DNA of 64,000 nt from Przewalskia tangutica (GCA_029844215.1 CM056728.1:55033789-55097788); one strand, 5' to 3'; shown: positions 46,217 to 57,752, counted from the first letter of the stretch. Made by a program: numbers and translations. The notes: generated by a model from the letters alone, not told the origin.

Positions 46217-48595
46217 TGTTATACCGTATTTCAGTATGCGTAAAGGAATACGTCAAAAGTTTGGTCTTAAAGTTAGGCCTTGGGCGATTTTTAGGCACAA
46301 CTCACAAAGCGAATAGTTTTCCGGCGAAACGTTTCCCGACTTTCGTAGAGTAAATTCCGGCTATGCCATTTCTATTTTTTGCGGATTTTTCCGAGAGACG
46401 AAACATTTTGGACCAACGGGAGGGCGACACTTGTCACCCTCCAATTGATGGATGTGAAGCGTCCATATGGCGATTGAGTTGCCAACTTGGTCAAGTTGTT
46501 GGTAAGATATTTTGTGTGCAAGTTGGCTAGGTACACTTGCCCAAATCTTGACCCTACACTTGCCTTACACTTGTCTTCATCTTGGCCATTGGTTGGCCAT
46601 CCCTTGACCTATAAATACCCCTCTTGAGATGAAGAGTTCTTCATCCACAAAAGCTTTCCAAGTCTAAAAATCCTTCCCTCTCCCTTTGTAAGCAATTCGT
46701 CCAACACCCCACCCCCTCCCCTTGAGAAGCTTGGCGAGGCTACCCCACCCCTAGCCTAGCCGAAACCTACCCCCCCTACATTGGTAGAAAAGTTTCCTTC
46801 TTGTATTGTTATAATGCCCAAAATACCCTAGCCCAAATACCTTAGTACTTAGTAGAAGTTGTGAAGAACTTCTAAGGTTTCCTTGGAGCATACAACTTAG
46901 GAGCAAAACCTTGCTCAGGCGCGACTTTTTCTAGGATATTATTGGGCTTACCGAGGTAACTAATCCTAACCCTCTTTTGAATTAGAGAATACTTCTGTTG
47001 TAGAATAAGAATAAGTATAAATACTTAGAAGAATATCACAGAATAGAATTGAGCTGCTATCACAGTAGAAGGGTTTAAAGGAGAATAATTGAACAGACTC
47101 GCATAGAATTTGTTTTCACTGATGAACTCATATAGCTCAGGGTAGGGTTGTCTTGCCCAACTTTCCATAGAATTGTGAACCCTCTGTTTAGAATGACCTT
47201 GAGTAGTCTTTGATAGATATCTGTGACTATTATAGGTGACTCTCTGCGCGACATATTACTTGGCGGTGGTTTTATTTGAGAAGGTATGTGATTCTTCCTA
47301 AAGCATGATATTTTACAATATGTATATAGTACGGTAGACGTACATGTGTTAACTGAATAATAACTAACGGCAATGTCTTTGACTTAAGCCTGAATAATAC
47401 TTACGGCAATGTCTCACGGCTTAAGCCTGAATAATAAAGAACTAATTGGTTTTTTAAACAGAAGCTTAAGAGTTATACTAGCTTTATGGGAAGTTAAGTA
47501 TAACCACTTAAGATTAATAAAAGAAACAAGTTGCCTATGTATTTCTAACAGACTTATATGAAATTGTGAAAAGAATAATAAGATGGTTTGATAAGTAGAC
47601 ATGACATGTTGCTATGTGTGTTAGTACCTTGTAACGTTTGTATAAGTGAGTATCCTTGTTGTACTTATGTTGTTTAAAGATAAGTCGTTATGTTAGTGTA
47701 CTATCACTCACCTCTTGAGATGATCACGGGGTTAAGCCGCCTCCGTCTTGGGGTAGACTCGGTGATGCAGGACCATGATTCGAGAATACCTCATGCGGGT
47801 CCAGGGGGCCTATGCGGAGCTACGAGAGTTCCAGGTTAGTATGCGGGGTTATGCCTCATTCGGTCTATGTGGCCATGCGGACAGCGAGTCCAGGACGATG
47901 CCGAGGAGTAGCTACCCTCGATGCGGGGTTATACCTCATGCGGGCCACGTGCGAGTGGCCTATCACGGACTCGGGAGTCGAGATTAGGCTTGCGGAATGA
48001 GGATGTGGGCGAGTGGCCTGTTTCGATCATTCGCGGCCTAGACAAGGCGTATTCTGATTACCTATTGTTGCTCTTGGTTGTGATGTGGCACTATATGCGT
48101 TTTCCTTGGTTGTTTCACACATATTTGTAAACAGGTTTTAAATATGATATGTTTTCAATTAACTACATTCCAGTATCGCATACTTAGTACCTGTTGTCCT
48201 GACCTCCTTCGGGGGCTGCGTTCATGCCGCAGGTAAGGGCAGCAGTGCTAGATCCGCATCCTTAGGATCTCTACGTTGGTGTCGGGAGCTCCATCTCTTC
48301 CGAGGCTCTACTTTTGGTATGATCTCCTGTTGTAGATAGTTTTTACGATCGAGGTATGGCGGGGCCACATCGCCATAGTTGTATATTTCCTTAGAGTGCA
48401 GTAGTCATGTTATGCGATGTCGGATGTAGCGCTAAACCATGATTATATATATATGCCGAAAGCGATGTTTTCTCACATAATCGTATGTCTTATTTTATAA
48501 AGCTTTCATGTCTTGCTTTATGTTTCCGATTACTACGATGTATGACTACTTGGGTGCCGGTAAGGCACGATCCACGAACCGAGCAGTCGTGGCGA
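46217..48595 (+). mobile_element. C: 3' LTR
   Basis: About 2.38 kb. TATA box 46609-46618; GTACGgtagaCGTAC near 47330. Followed at 48596 by the remainder of the B 5' LTR, as expected for an insertion. Confidence 0.87.
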
Positions 48596-48774
48596 TGAAT
48601 TCAAATGTTTATATATATATGTGTTGAAAGGCAACCGCTTTTGGTTGCTTTGTTTTCTTTCATCTTGATCCATGTCTATTTGCATGTTTAAGTTTTATTT
48701 CCATTTGGTTTTCTCGATGTTGTATCACTAGGGTGCGGGGTAAGGCACGATCCACGGGCGGGTTGGTCCCGACA
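48596..48774 (+). mobile_element. B: 5' LTR, right end
   Basis: ttcaaatgtttatatatatatg...cgggttggtcccgaca, equal to the last stretch of 50952-54428. It carries the bulged stem in degraded form at about 48628-48652. Confidence 0.82.
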
Positions 48775-48778
48775 AAAG

Positions 48779-48789
48779 TGGTATCGAGC
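48779..48789 (+). other. B: primer-binding site (spelled without CAG)
   Basis: tggtatcgagc where the tRNA-Met PBS is TGGTATCAGAGC, so one base of CAG is missing. An identical defect occurs at 40931. This supports the view that the region carries systematic errors. Confidence 0.8.
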
Positions 48790-48971
48790 GATTAGTCCTC
48801 GGAAAGTGTCTGCACCGTGTCTAGTAGAGTCTTGATTATCGATGTGTTGTGCACCACATCTATAATCGAGGAGGCTATAGGACATTTAGGATTAGTTTCC
48901 CTTCTTCTCATTCGAGATCGTGCCTTGGAGGTGTTGTAAGTTGGACCCCTCAGCGTGCCGTTTTTACGATT

Positions 48972-50162
48972 ATGCCTCCGCGTAAAGCGACCGGGCCCGA
49001 AGGGCAAAGCGGCGAGGAGATCGCGAGTAGAAGCGTGGCGATCTCTACGAGACCACGATGCACTGAGCCTCGATCCGCGATGCGGAAGCGAGAAGAGATG
49101 GGTTACAAGAGTAGGCCCGATTAATGGCGGTTGTGGCGGACTTGAGATAGTTGGGCGCAGCGCGGTTCCGATGCACGATGGTTCACCCTAGATCGAGATA
49201 GTTGGAGGCTTCGGATTTTTACGAGGTGTAAACCGCGAGAATTTTATGGGTCGAGGCACGAGGATGATCCGCGAGTTCATCAAGCGATTCTGACGGATCA
49301 TGAGAGTGATCAAGGCATCGGAGACCGAGTCGGTGGTCCTAGGTTCGCATCGGCTGCGTGATACCGCAGTCGACTGGTTTGATTCGTGGGAGCTGTCCCG
49401 GGGAGAGAATGCACTTCCAGCTGCTTGGGACGAGTTCTCAAGGGCATTTCTTGCACATTTCTTGCCTCCACAGATGAGGAGGGCTCGGGCCGACAGATTT
49501 TTGGTGTTGCGCGGCGAGCAGGCGGTTCGGGAGTACAATGTGGAGTTCGACTCATTGGCGATGCGTCCCGCATTAGTGGCTAGTATGGAGGATCGAGTGC
49601 ACCGATATGTTCTGAGGCTCGATGATTACCTAGAAGAGAGTTGCTCGGGTGTAGCTCTTGGTAGGGCATGGACATTGCCGTATGCGAGCTTATGCACTTG
49701 GAGGTGAGGAGCGGAGAAATCGACGGAATGACCAAGATCAGCAGAAGAGGGCCAGAACAGCAGGATCCTTTGGTGACTTTCGAGGCGGACCGCCTCAGCG
49801 AACTAGTTAAGCGCCTCGCGGATGCAGTGGTCCTCCACAATCTTCAAGGCATCCAGTATTCGGGAGCGGTCGGGGCTCGAGGTTCAGATTTTGGAGAGCG
49901 AGTGTTAGCGGTGAAGCCACCCCTACCTCGTTGTGACCGGTGTGGTAGACTCCACAGTGGGGAGTGTCGTGCTAGTACGGGAGTTTGTTTTACATGCGGC
50001 CAGCAGGGCCATTTTGGGAGAAACTGTCCGACCAGGGGTAGCACTGGTAGGATAGCACAGACTACGAGATCAGTTGCGGGTTCTTCACCTTCCACAGCTA
50101 GGCAGGATGTTCATACACCAGCGGGCCACGGTAGAGGTCGCGGTGGAAGTTCCCAATTTTAG
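48972..50162 (+). pseudogene. B: gag, nearly complete, frameshifted in its first part
   Basis: ATG at 48972 (MPPRKATGPEGQSG). One frame at 49300-49707 holds the capsid-type gag core: ASETESVVLGSHRLRDTAVDWF, PAAWDEFSRAFLAHFLPP, RADRFLVLRGEQAVREYNVEFDSLA. Another at 49668-50162 ends the protein and has the zinc knuckle CFTCGQQGHFGRNC (about 49985-50030) and a Gly/Arg tail with a stop at 50160-50162. The next 790 bases lead to the PPT with no protease or RT, so gag is the only product. The first 330 bases have CAG-poor spelling; from about 49320 the spelling is normal. Confidence 0.85.
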
Positions 50163-50951
50163 CGGTCCTTTGAACCGCCTACTTTCAGGTATATCCTTAA
50201 CCCTCTAGAGACTTGTATGTATTGATGATATGATAATGTGTTAAGTGTTATGTTCGGATAGCTTTGTGCTACAATGTGATTTAGAAACCTGGTTAGTGAG
50301 AAAGGGTAAGCCTGGGGGTGAGAAAATGTTGAGACCTTAGATGTAAGGCCGTCTTGAGTACAAGATTTTGTGAGTGATCCTTGTCGGAGTGCATTTTATG
50401 CCTAGAATGTATTTTGTGATAATTCCTTGGGTTATGTGAAATGGAAGTGGTAGCTTTCATGACCTGTATAGGTAAGATTGTTCCGGTTCGGGGAACAAGA
50501 GCGTGATGCGTTAAGTGGGTCGGGTTGGGGCCATGTTGAGGGCCAACCCGCGGCCTGTTTCGAGGTGGGGTCAGCTCTGGGTGGTCCCGCCAGGTGGTAG
50601 GGTCACGAGGGTGCTAGGCCTAAGTTTAGATGACTATCGTATGAGTTCGTGGTTATGTTCGACCAGAAGCGGATCGTGAAGGCCGGGAGTGGCCTTAAGG
50701 AAGATTGAGGCTAGTAAGATGACCAAGTTTGGAGGTGGTGACTCCAAAGTTTTGGAAACTGAAGCGTGGACTGAAGTGTGGTACGTTTACTAGAAGAGTT
50801 CAAGTGTTCGAGAAGGGCACGACGAGTAAAGAAGGAAGATAACGTGTGTATTTCGTGGCCAGGCGTGGCGTTGGCAACTTGTTAGAGGAACTCTATCGTC
50901 ATCCGTCTTGAGAAGGAACATTCGGGATGAATGTTTCTAAGGAGGGGAGAA
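50163..50951 (+). other. B: non-coding tail, inverted repeat and PPT
   Basis: No frame over 60 codons that matches pol. 50500-50750 is shared with A (27540-27800, reverse). AACATTCG-gga-TGAATGTT at 50917-50935 and tctaaggaggggagaa up to the LTR at 50952. Confidence 0.82.
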
Positions 50952-53900
50952 TGTTATACCCCGTATTTCCAGAGTATGTACGTGAGGGCGTACGTATATA
51001 AATTTGAGCCTTAAGGATTGGCTAGGTTCGAAATTTGGGCACAAGTGCCAAAAAGAGTCGTTTTTCGACGAAACGTTTTACTAAACTTGCGAAGGGAAAA
51101 TTCCGGCTATGTCATTTTTCATTTTTGCAGATTTTTCCGAGAGACGAAACATTTTGGACCAACGAGGGGGCGACACTTGTCACCCTCTAATTGGAGCACG
51201 TCTTGGGCGGGTTGAACGAAAGGGTCAAGGGGAGTTGGTAGGATATTTTTGTGCAAGTTGGGTGGTAGATGGATAGGGTGCACTTGGCTTAATCTTGACC
51301 CTACACTTGCATGGCACTTGGCTTGATCTTGGCCATTGGTTGGCCATGGCTTGACCTATAAATACCCCCCTTGTTGAAGAGTTATTTCATCCTCACTTGA
51401 GCATTTCACTAAGTCTCAAATCCTCCCCTCTCCCTTGTGAGTTTTTGTCCACCACACCCTCCACCTTGAGTGAAGCCTTGGCCGACAGCCTCCCCCCCCC
51501 TTTGTGGTGCCCTAGCCGAGGGGTACCCCCCCTAGCCTAGTTGTTTTCGTATAATACCCCTTGTTGTGGTATAGAAATACTCTCCTAGTATTGTTATAAT
51601 GTCCAAATACCTTGTCCCAAATACCTTGTAGTATTCCCAAGGTTACACTTATACGAAAGCCCAGAAAATACGATTATACTTTCCTTTAGCCACTAAACGA
51701 AACCCTAAGGAAAACCTTCATAGTCGGTTGAAGTGTTAAGTAGAAGTTGCGTAGAACTTCTAAGGGTTTCTTGGAGCGGGTTGGAGCGCACGGAGTAGGA
51801 GCTTAACGTTGCTCAGGAGCGACATTTATACTTGGATAATTTTTGGGCTTGTCGAGGTAAATACTCATCTTTCTATTGTAATTGGGAATTACATACGTAG
51901 TAGTATAGAAATGAATATAAGATTCATAGAAGAGAATTGAAGCGTAATAGAAGGATATTACAAGAATAGACTTGAACTGAAATCACATCAGAAGATTATA
52001 GTAGAATATTAAACTGTATTTACTTAGAATTTGTATTCTGATGGTCGATAACCTTTATTGGTTGATGTTCGCAAGTAGCACAGGCTACTTAGAAGGTGGA
52101 CAAGGCTAGCGGGTTATAGCCGTGGAGCGTTTTGCTTATAGTCGATAATCGTCGCGAGGTATGTGATTCTTCCTATACTCTTGAGCATGAAGTATTTTAA
52201 AGGAATATATATATAGTACGGTAGACGTACGTGTGGCAATGTCTTTTGACTTAAGCCCGAATTATATATATATAGTACGGTAGACGTGCGTGTGTTAACG
52301 AGCGTAGTTATGCAGCAATGTCTTTGACTTAAGCCTGAATAATAAGAAACTTGAAGTATGTCAAAAGAGTAAGAAACCATTTTTGAAAGAAGAGTAACAC
52401 TTGGTTTTAAAAGGTTTTAAATAGAGTTATACTAGCTTTATGGGGAGTTAGGTATAACGTCTTAAGAGAGGTAAAGAGAATGGTTTACTGATTTTAGAAG
52501 TTAAGAGACTTGATCTTATAAGATAAGAGACTTAACTTAAATGAATTAATATGAGTTTTGTGTGAAACCTCATTCGTGAGTAATGAGTACGTGGTTTTTA
52601 AAAGGAATAATGTTTCTTGATTTGGAAATCAGAAAGTGTATCGACAAACCACTGCAGCGTTAATAAAGGAAAATGTATTGAATAATGAAGTATTATTAAA
52701 ACCAGTAGAAACCTCCATCTGCATAGAAGCTAAGATGAGACAAAATGATATTACATTTCCTAGATCATGGCTGCTTAATAAGATTTATGAACAAGAATAA
52801 CCTACTCGCCTATGGCATATGTTACTCAATTGTTTTAAAAAAAGAGATTAAGACATTGAACTATGAAACTTTTCTAAAAAGAGACTTGAGTAATTGAAAT
52901 TAGGCAAACTGGAACTTTAGGGAAAAGAGAGGCATTGTGTTGTCTTAAAATGGTTTAAAACTTAAAGTGTTATAACAGCTTTGTGGGAAGTTGGTTATAA
53001 CGACTTTATGAAAACAAAAGAAGGGTTTTTATCATTGGTTTTAATGTGGAAAACTTGGCTTTAAAAAGAGAAGTTGTTTTGGTTTGCTTAAAAGATGTAA
53101 GTCACTCTATCTTATACTACGGGTATCGGGTGATTTTCATAAAAGGAATGGATCTCTTAAAAGGAATTTAACGTACGTAGTATTTTAGGGTTAAAACCCG
53201 GACTTTAACATAAAATGAAAGTACCTTGAGTTATGTATAACTTGTCTATGCTTGTTGTTGTGAAACTTGCCTACGCTTGTTGTGATAGCCTTTGTTGTGC
53301 AAGAATTGTGTTTCTATACTACCGCGTCTCTCGATGGAGGGCCGGTTGACTTGTTGAGAACTTATTGGGGCGTCTTTGGCGGTGTGGAGAAATTCCAGAT
53401 GCGCTCCTCTTGATAGTGTTATTTTTGCTAATCGCTTTGGACATACTGACACGATGCGTAGCGCACGGGTATGCTTCCATTTTGATTGCTGTTTGGTTGT
53501 TCCTTTTTGGACATACTGACACGATGCGTAGCGCACGGGTATTTTTCCATTTTGGATTGCTGTCTTATTGTTTCAATTTTGGATTGCTGTCTTATTGTTT
53601 CCATTTTGGGGTTGTTGTCTTATTGTTTCCTTTTGGACATACTGACACGATGCGTAGCGCACGGGTATGCTTCCATCTGACTTGCTGTCTTGTTGTTCCC
53701 TTTTGGACATACTGACACGATGCGTAGCGCACGGGTATGCTTCCATTTTTTGATTGTTAGTACGGCTTTGGCATCAGGTAGGACTTGGTGTTCAGGTATA
53801 CTTCTTAGTGTTATCATATCATAGACTGCCGACAGTGAGGAAGGTATTCCACGGGCATGATTGATGTGGAGGGCGTGAGACCCTGACTTGATATAACTGT

Positions 53901-54428
53901 TATATGTGTGTACTGTAGTTTGGTTATCATACATGTATCCTGCTTTATATAGACTGCTATGATTTCATTTCTGATATTTCTGATTTCACATACTTGGTAC
54001 TGTTGCTTGACCTCCTTGAAGTGCGTTCATCTGCGGTAAATCTGGCAATTGCCGATCCGCGTTTAGGATCTCATTTCAGCGTCTTGGGAAGCTCCGTTCC
54101 TTCGGAGGCTTATCTTTGGTATGTTACCCTGAGTCTGTAAGTTCTTGTACATTCAGGGGTATGGTGGGGCCCTGTCCCGTCATAGTTGTTGTATAAATCT
54201 TAGAGGTCTGTAGCACTGGTATGGGCAGGGTTGTAAGGATTGTAACTGTTCAAATGTTTATATATATATGTGTTGAAAGGCAACCGTTTTGGTTGGCCTG
54301 TTTTCTTTCATCTTGATCCATGTCTATTTGCATGTTTAAGTTTTATTTCCGCTGGTTTTCTCTGATGTTGTATCACTAGGGTGCCCGGGGTAAGGCACCA
54401 GTCACGGGCCCGGGTTCGGGTCGTGACA
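50952..54428 (+). mobile_element. B: 3' LTR
   Basis: 3477 bp, TGTTATACCCCGTATTTCC...GTCGTGACA. TATA box 51356-51365; two GTACG motifs about 52209 and 52272 (51-63 bp internal duplication); tandem block 53430-53755; GGCGGG-type hairpin 54160-54184; bulged stem 54278-54299; terminal hairpin about 54381-54402. Confidence 0.92.
53430..53755 (+). repeat. Tandem repeats in B 3' LTR
   Basis: Same structure as 37560-37900: four gatgcgtagcgcacggg cores with an expanded 27 bp unit in the middle. Confidence 0.85.
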
Positions 54429-54433
54429 CTCTG

Positions 54434-56210
54434 CTAGTTTCTTCTTCTTCTTCTTCCCCAAAATCTCCTTCATGAATTTGAAATAAGAGGGCATTTGCTC
54501 CAACGCCTCTATGAAGGGTATGTTGATATGCAGCTTTCTGAACGTCTCCAAAAATTTGGAGAATTGTTTATCAACTGCCTTCCTCTGCAATCTCTGTGGG
54601 AACGGGATCTTCTCAGTATACTCCTTCTCTGGAGTTTTCTCTACTACTGGGCGAGCTTCAACCACCTTCTCTTTCTCTATTTCTGCCCTTTGTTCAACTA
54701 TCGGCTGAGGTGAATGCTGCTCCAACTGTTTACCACTTCTCAGCTGTACTGCCTGGCATTGTTCTCTCGGATTCATCTCTGTGTTGCTTGGCAGTGTACC
54801 CTGTGGCCTGTTGTTCGACAACTTTGCTAGTTGACCCACTTGTGTTTCCAAGTTCCTGAACGAAGATCTAGTCTCTTCCATGAACTGGGTCTGGGAGTTA
54901 GTGAGTGTCAACAAAGCTGCTCTCAGCTCATCTTGCTTTTCTGGCTGAACAGGTGCATTGAATTGTTGAGAAGGTGGGGCCTGAGTAAATGGCTGCTGAT
55001 TCTGATATTGGCCTCTGAACTGATTCTGCTGCCCCTGCTCTCCTCTCTATGAAAAATTTGGGTGATTCCTCCACCCTGGATTGTATGTGTTGGAGTATGG
55101 GTTGTTCTGGGGCCTCTGATAGTTACCCACAGCTTGGCACTCTGCTTGCTCGATTGGCATATTATTAGGATCAGCTGAAGGACATCTATCGAATGTATGT
55201 GGACCACCACATATTTCACAGCTCTTGGGCATCTGCACTGCATTTACGGATACTGTATGTTGCTGCAGCTGTTTGGTCAAAAGGGCAACTTGGGCATTCA
55301 GGGCAGTGATGACATCTATTTCGTGAACTCCCACTGTTCTCCTTCCACTCATTTGTCTATCTTCTGTGACATGGTTATTGGTGGCCATGTCTTCTAATAA
55401 GTCGTGAGCTTCATGGGCTGTTTTCCTCATAAAGGTCTCACTTGCTGCTGCATCAATAATCATTACTGGTTGTTCCGCTCAGCCCGTTATAGAAGATGTG
55501 GACCAAGTTCCACAACTCAATACTGTGGTGTGGACACTTCCGCTGCAAGTCCTTGAATCTTTCCCACGCTTCGTATAATGACTCTCCATCTTCTTGATAG
55601 AAATCTCCCCTCTCAACTTTGCTGCTTTGCATGGGGGAAAGAATTTTGCCAAAAATTTCTGCGCCAGCTCTTTCCATGTAAAAATCGAATCAGCTGGTAG
55701 GGAATTTAACCATACTTTTGCTCTGTCCCTGAGTGAGAAGGGGAAGAGCCTCAATCTGACGGCATCATCAGTAACGCCGTTATATCTGAATGCTGCACAC
55801 AGCTCCAAGAAATTAGCTATGTGCATATGCGGATCCTCCGACGGCAGTCCTACAAACTGCACCGTGTTCTGCACCATACTTAGAATCGCCGGTTTGATCT
55901 CAAAGTTATTTGCTCCTATCGCTGGGAGCCTAATACATGTTTGTGCTCCGTTCACCCTCGGCAGCACGTAGTCTCCCAAGCTTCTTTCTGCCTGGACTTG
56001 AACTCTCTCTTCGACATCCATAGGTATTCGCTGAGGCATTCCTTGGTTAGGTTGATTTTCACATAACCCCTCTCTCAGCACATTGTTGTTTTGGACGCCG
56101 TCCATCTCTATCAAGGTTGAAATTCGCTGGTTCCTTCTATTCTGTTTATAAGTTTTCTCAATCTCTGGATCAAAGGGAACAAAAGTGTCTGCTCCTCTTC
56201 TCCTTCGCAT
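54434..56210 (-). pseudogene. Athila-like: gag
   Basis: The start is the minus-strand Met at 56210 (MRRRRGADTFVPFDPE), about 170 bases after the PBS. The capsid-type core reads LPSEDPHMHIANFLELCAAF and RDRAKVWLNSLPADSIFTW at 55680-55870. A nucleocapsid knuckle of the Athila kind, CEICGGPHTFDRC (CX2CX3HX4C), is at about 55190-55230. Then comes a Gln-rich linker and a long Glu/Lys-rich region to the B insertion at 54433. Frame changes occur near 55470 and 55030. Downstream it leads into the protease at 35086. Confidence 0.87.
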
Positions 56211-56402
56211 AAACTGAGCGCCTGAAACAGATCAAAAACAAACAAACAAATCACGGCACCCTGATTTTCACAAAAATAAAAATTAAGAAAAAAACGTAAA
56301 AAAATAAATAAAAAAAATAAAAATAAAAACCAAATTAGAAATTAAGAATAGATAAAATTGATATTGAACTATGCCTAATCCCCGGAAACGGCGCCAAAAA
56401 CT
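56211..56402 (-). other. Athila-like: leader with tRNA-Asp-type PBS
   Basis: The minus strand reads TGGCGCCGTTTCCGGGGA at 56396-56379, six bases from the LTR, the PBS typical of Athila/Tat elements. An A/T-rich aaataaaaaa run at 56280-56340 separates it from gag. Confidence 0.9.
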
Positions 56403-57752
56403 TGATGCGCGATTTAATGCATACACTTTACCGCAAGTGCACATTGTCGACTCAAGTAATATAGTCTTGAAGACCGAGTTATCGTCCTCAGGGATTAGTG
56501 CTCAAGTACCAATTATCTATCCTTTGTTATCTATTTGGTAACCGAATTTTGAGTTGTTGATTATGACTAATAATTATAAAGACTAATTAACTATGTGTTT
56601 ACTTCAGTAGTGATGGAAATAGGGCTTCCAAGTCGCCTCAACTATCCGCTTATATTACTTATTAATGCAATAAATTATGGTTCTTCTTCTTTTTGAGCTA
56701 GCAGGTTTACTAATCCGTTTTATACTCCCGTTAAGGCTATATAAACACTCAACCCCAGTAGCGCTCCTTTCTACCTTTCGGTGATAAGGATGACTCTATA
56801 GGAGGATTAAGAACAAAAACCCTGTTAACGTTTACGCAAGTAATCCAGGTATTTAAACCCCCGTTAACGCTACACAAGTAATTGAGGTATTTTCATTCCC
56901 AATTCGACCTATGATTACCCAACTACAGCATAGTCACAACCTCCTCCTTTCGAAGTTTGATTAGAAATCATATAAATAATGATAATTAATGATCAAGTAA
57001 TTACCAAGCATTCAAAACAACTATTGGAATAATTCTCAACAATAAGAAGAACAACCATAAACATGCATTAACTCATAAAATAAGGTTCAAGTGAATTGAC
57101 ATGGAAAGCCCTATATTAGAATTAGTTCCTAGCCATTGACATGACAAGAACTAATTCAATATCCAACATAAACTAAAAGTAAAGTAAAGGAAAGAAAGAA
57201 AATTACAATAGAATGGTCTCCAATCTTGAACTCCAAGATGTGTTGTGTTTGTGCAAGAAAGGGAACCCTTAAAAACTGCCTAGGGTTCTCTTTTTATAGC
57301 TTCAAAACCGCCCTTAAGGTTTTCCTTCAGGCCTGGCCCATAAAATCGTCAAAGACCTGATTTTTCCCGCGTCGGCGCCGCGGCCCTGCTACTGGCGCCG
57401 GAAGTTCTGAAACTCTCTGATGATGAGGCGTCGCGGCTCTGCAACTCTGCTGTCTGGAGGCGCCGCGGCGCTGGAACTTCTGAAGGCCTCTGGATATTGG
57501 GCGCGGCCCCAGCCCTGATAATTTGGGGCGCGCGCGCTGCATGATGTCTGCACAGTTCGCCACTTTCTCACATTTTAAGCTCTGGAACCTCCGTTTTTGC
57601 CCTCTTTTCGCACCTTTTCCGCCAAAGCGTCATTTTAACCAATTTCACTCAAAAGAAAGAAAATCTATCCTAAGACGACACGTATTTGTACAAAAAGAGA
57701 CAAAAGACTAACTAAAAACGACTCAAAAAGTGTATATAAAATACACTGATCA
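56403..57752 (-). mobile_element. Athila-like: 5' LTR
   Basis: 1350 bp, tgatgcgc...actgatca in plus view. TATA box tttttatag at 57291-57299 (minus orientation); GC-rich block 57365-57545 just upstream of it. Confidence 0.92.

Larger units (their letters stand above)
38383..48595 (+). mobile_element. C: degenerate gag-pol Ty3/gypsy (Del/Tekay-like) element in the B 5' LTR
   Basis: LTRs 38383-40753 and 46217-48595, with gag, protease, RT, RNase H, integrase and C-terminal domain in order on the plus strand. The LTR is of its own type (tgttatacc(c)gtattt..gagtatgcgtaaagg). The 5' end is abnormal: after the 5' LTR comes a copy of B sequence (40754 to about 41455) instead of C's own leader. TSDs at the C ends cannot be read cleanly in this CTG-poor region. 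Confidence 0.85.
35092..54428 (+). mobile_element. B: gag-only LTR retrotransposon (TR-GAG type), carrying C in its 5' LTR
   Basis: TSD ctctg at 35087-35091 and 54429-54433. The 5' LTR begins at 35092 and is interrupted at 38383 by C; its last part resumes at 48596-48774. Then PBS 48779, gag 48972-50162, non-coding tail, PPT, 3' LTR 50952-54428. No pol. It is inserted in the gag-protease reading frame of the Athila-like element. Confidence 0.9.
21800..57752 (-). mobile_element. Athila-like Ty3/gypsy element without RT/integrase, hosting A and B
   Basis: TSD tctat on both sides (21795-21799 and 57753-57757). LTRs of 1344 and 1350 bp, tRNA-Asp-type PBS, PPT next to the 3' LTR. The interior on the minus strand, ignoring insertions A and B, is: gag, protease, non-coding GC-rich stretch, late ORF, 3' non-coding region. 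No RT, RNase H or integrase is seen, so it would be non-autonomous. It sits inside the 3' LTR of E. Confidence 0.9.
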
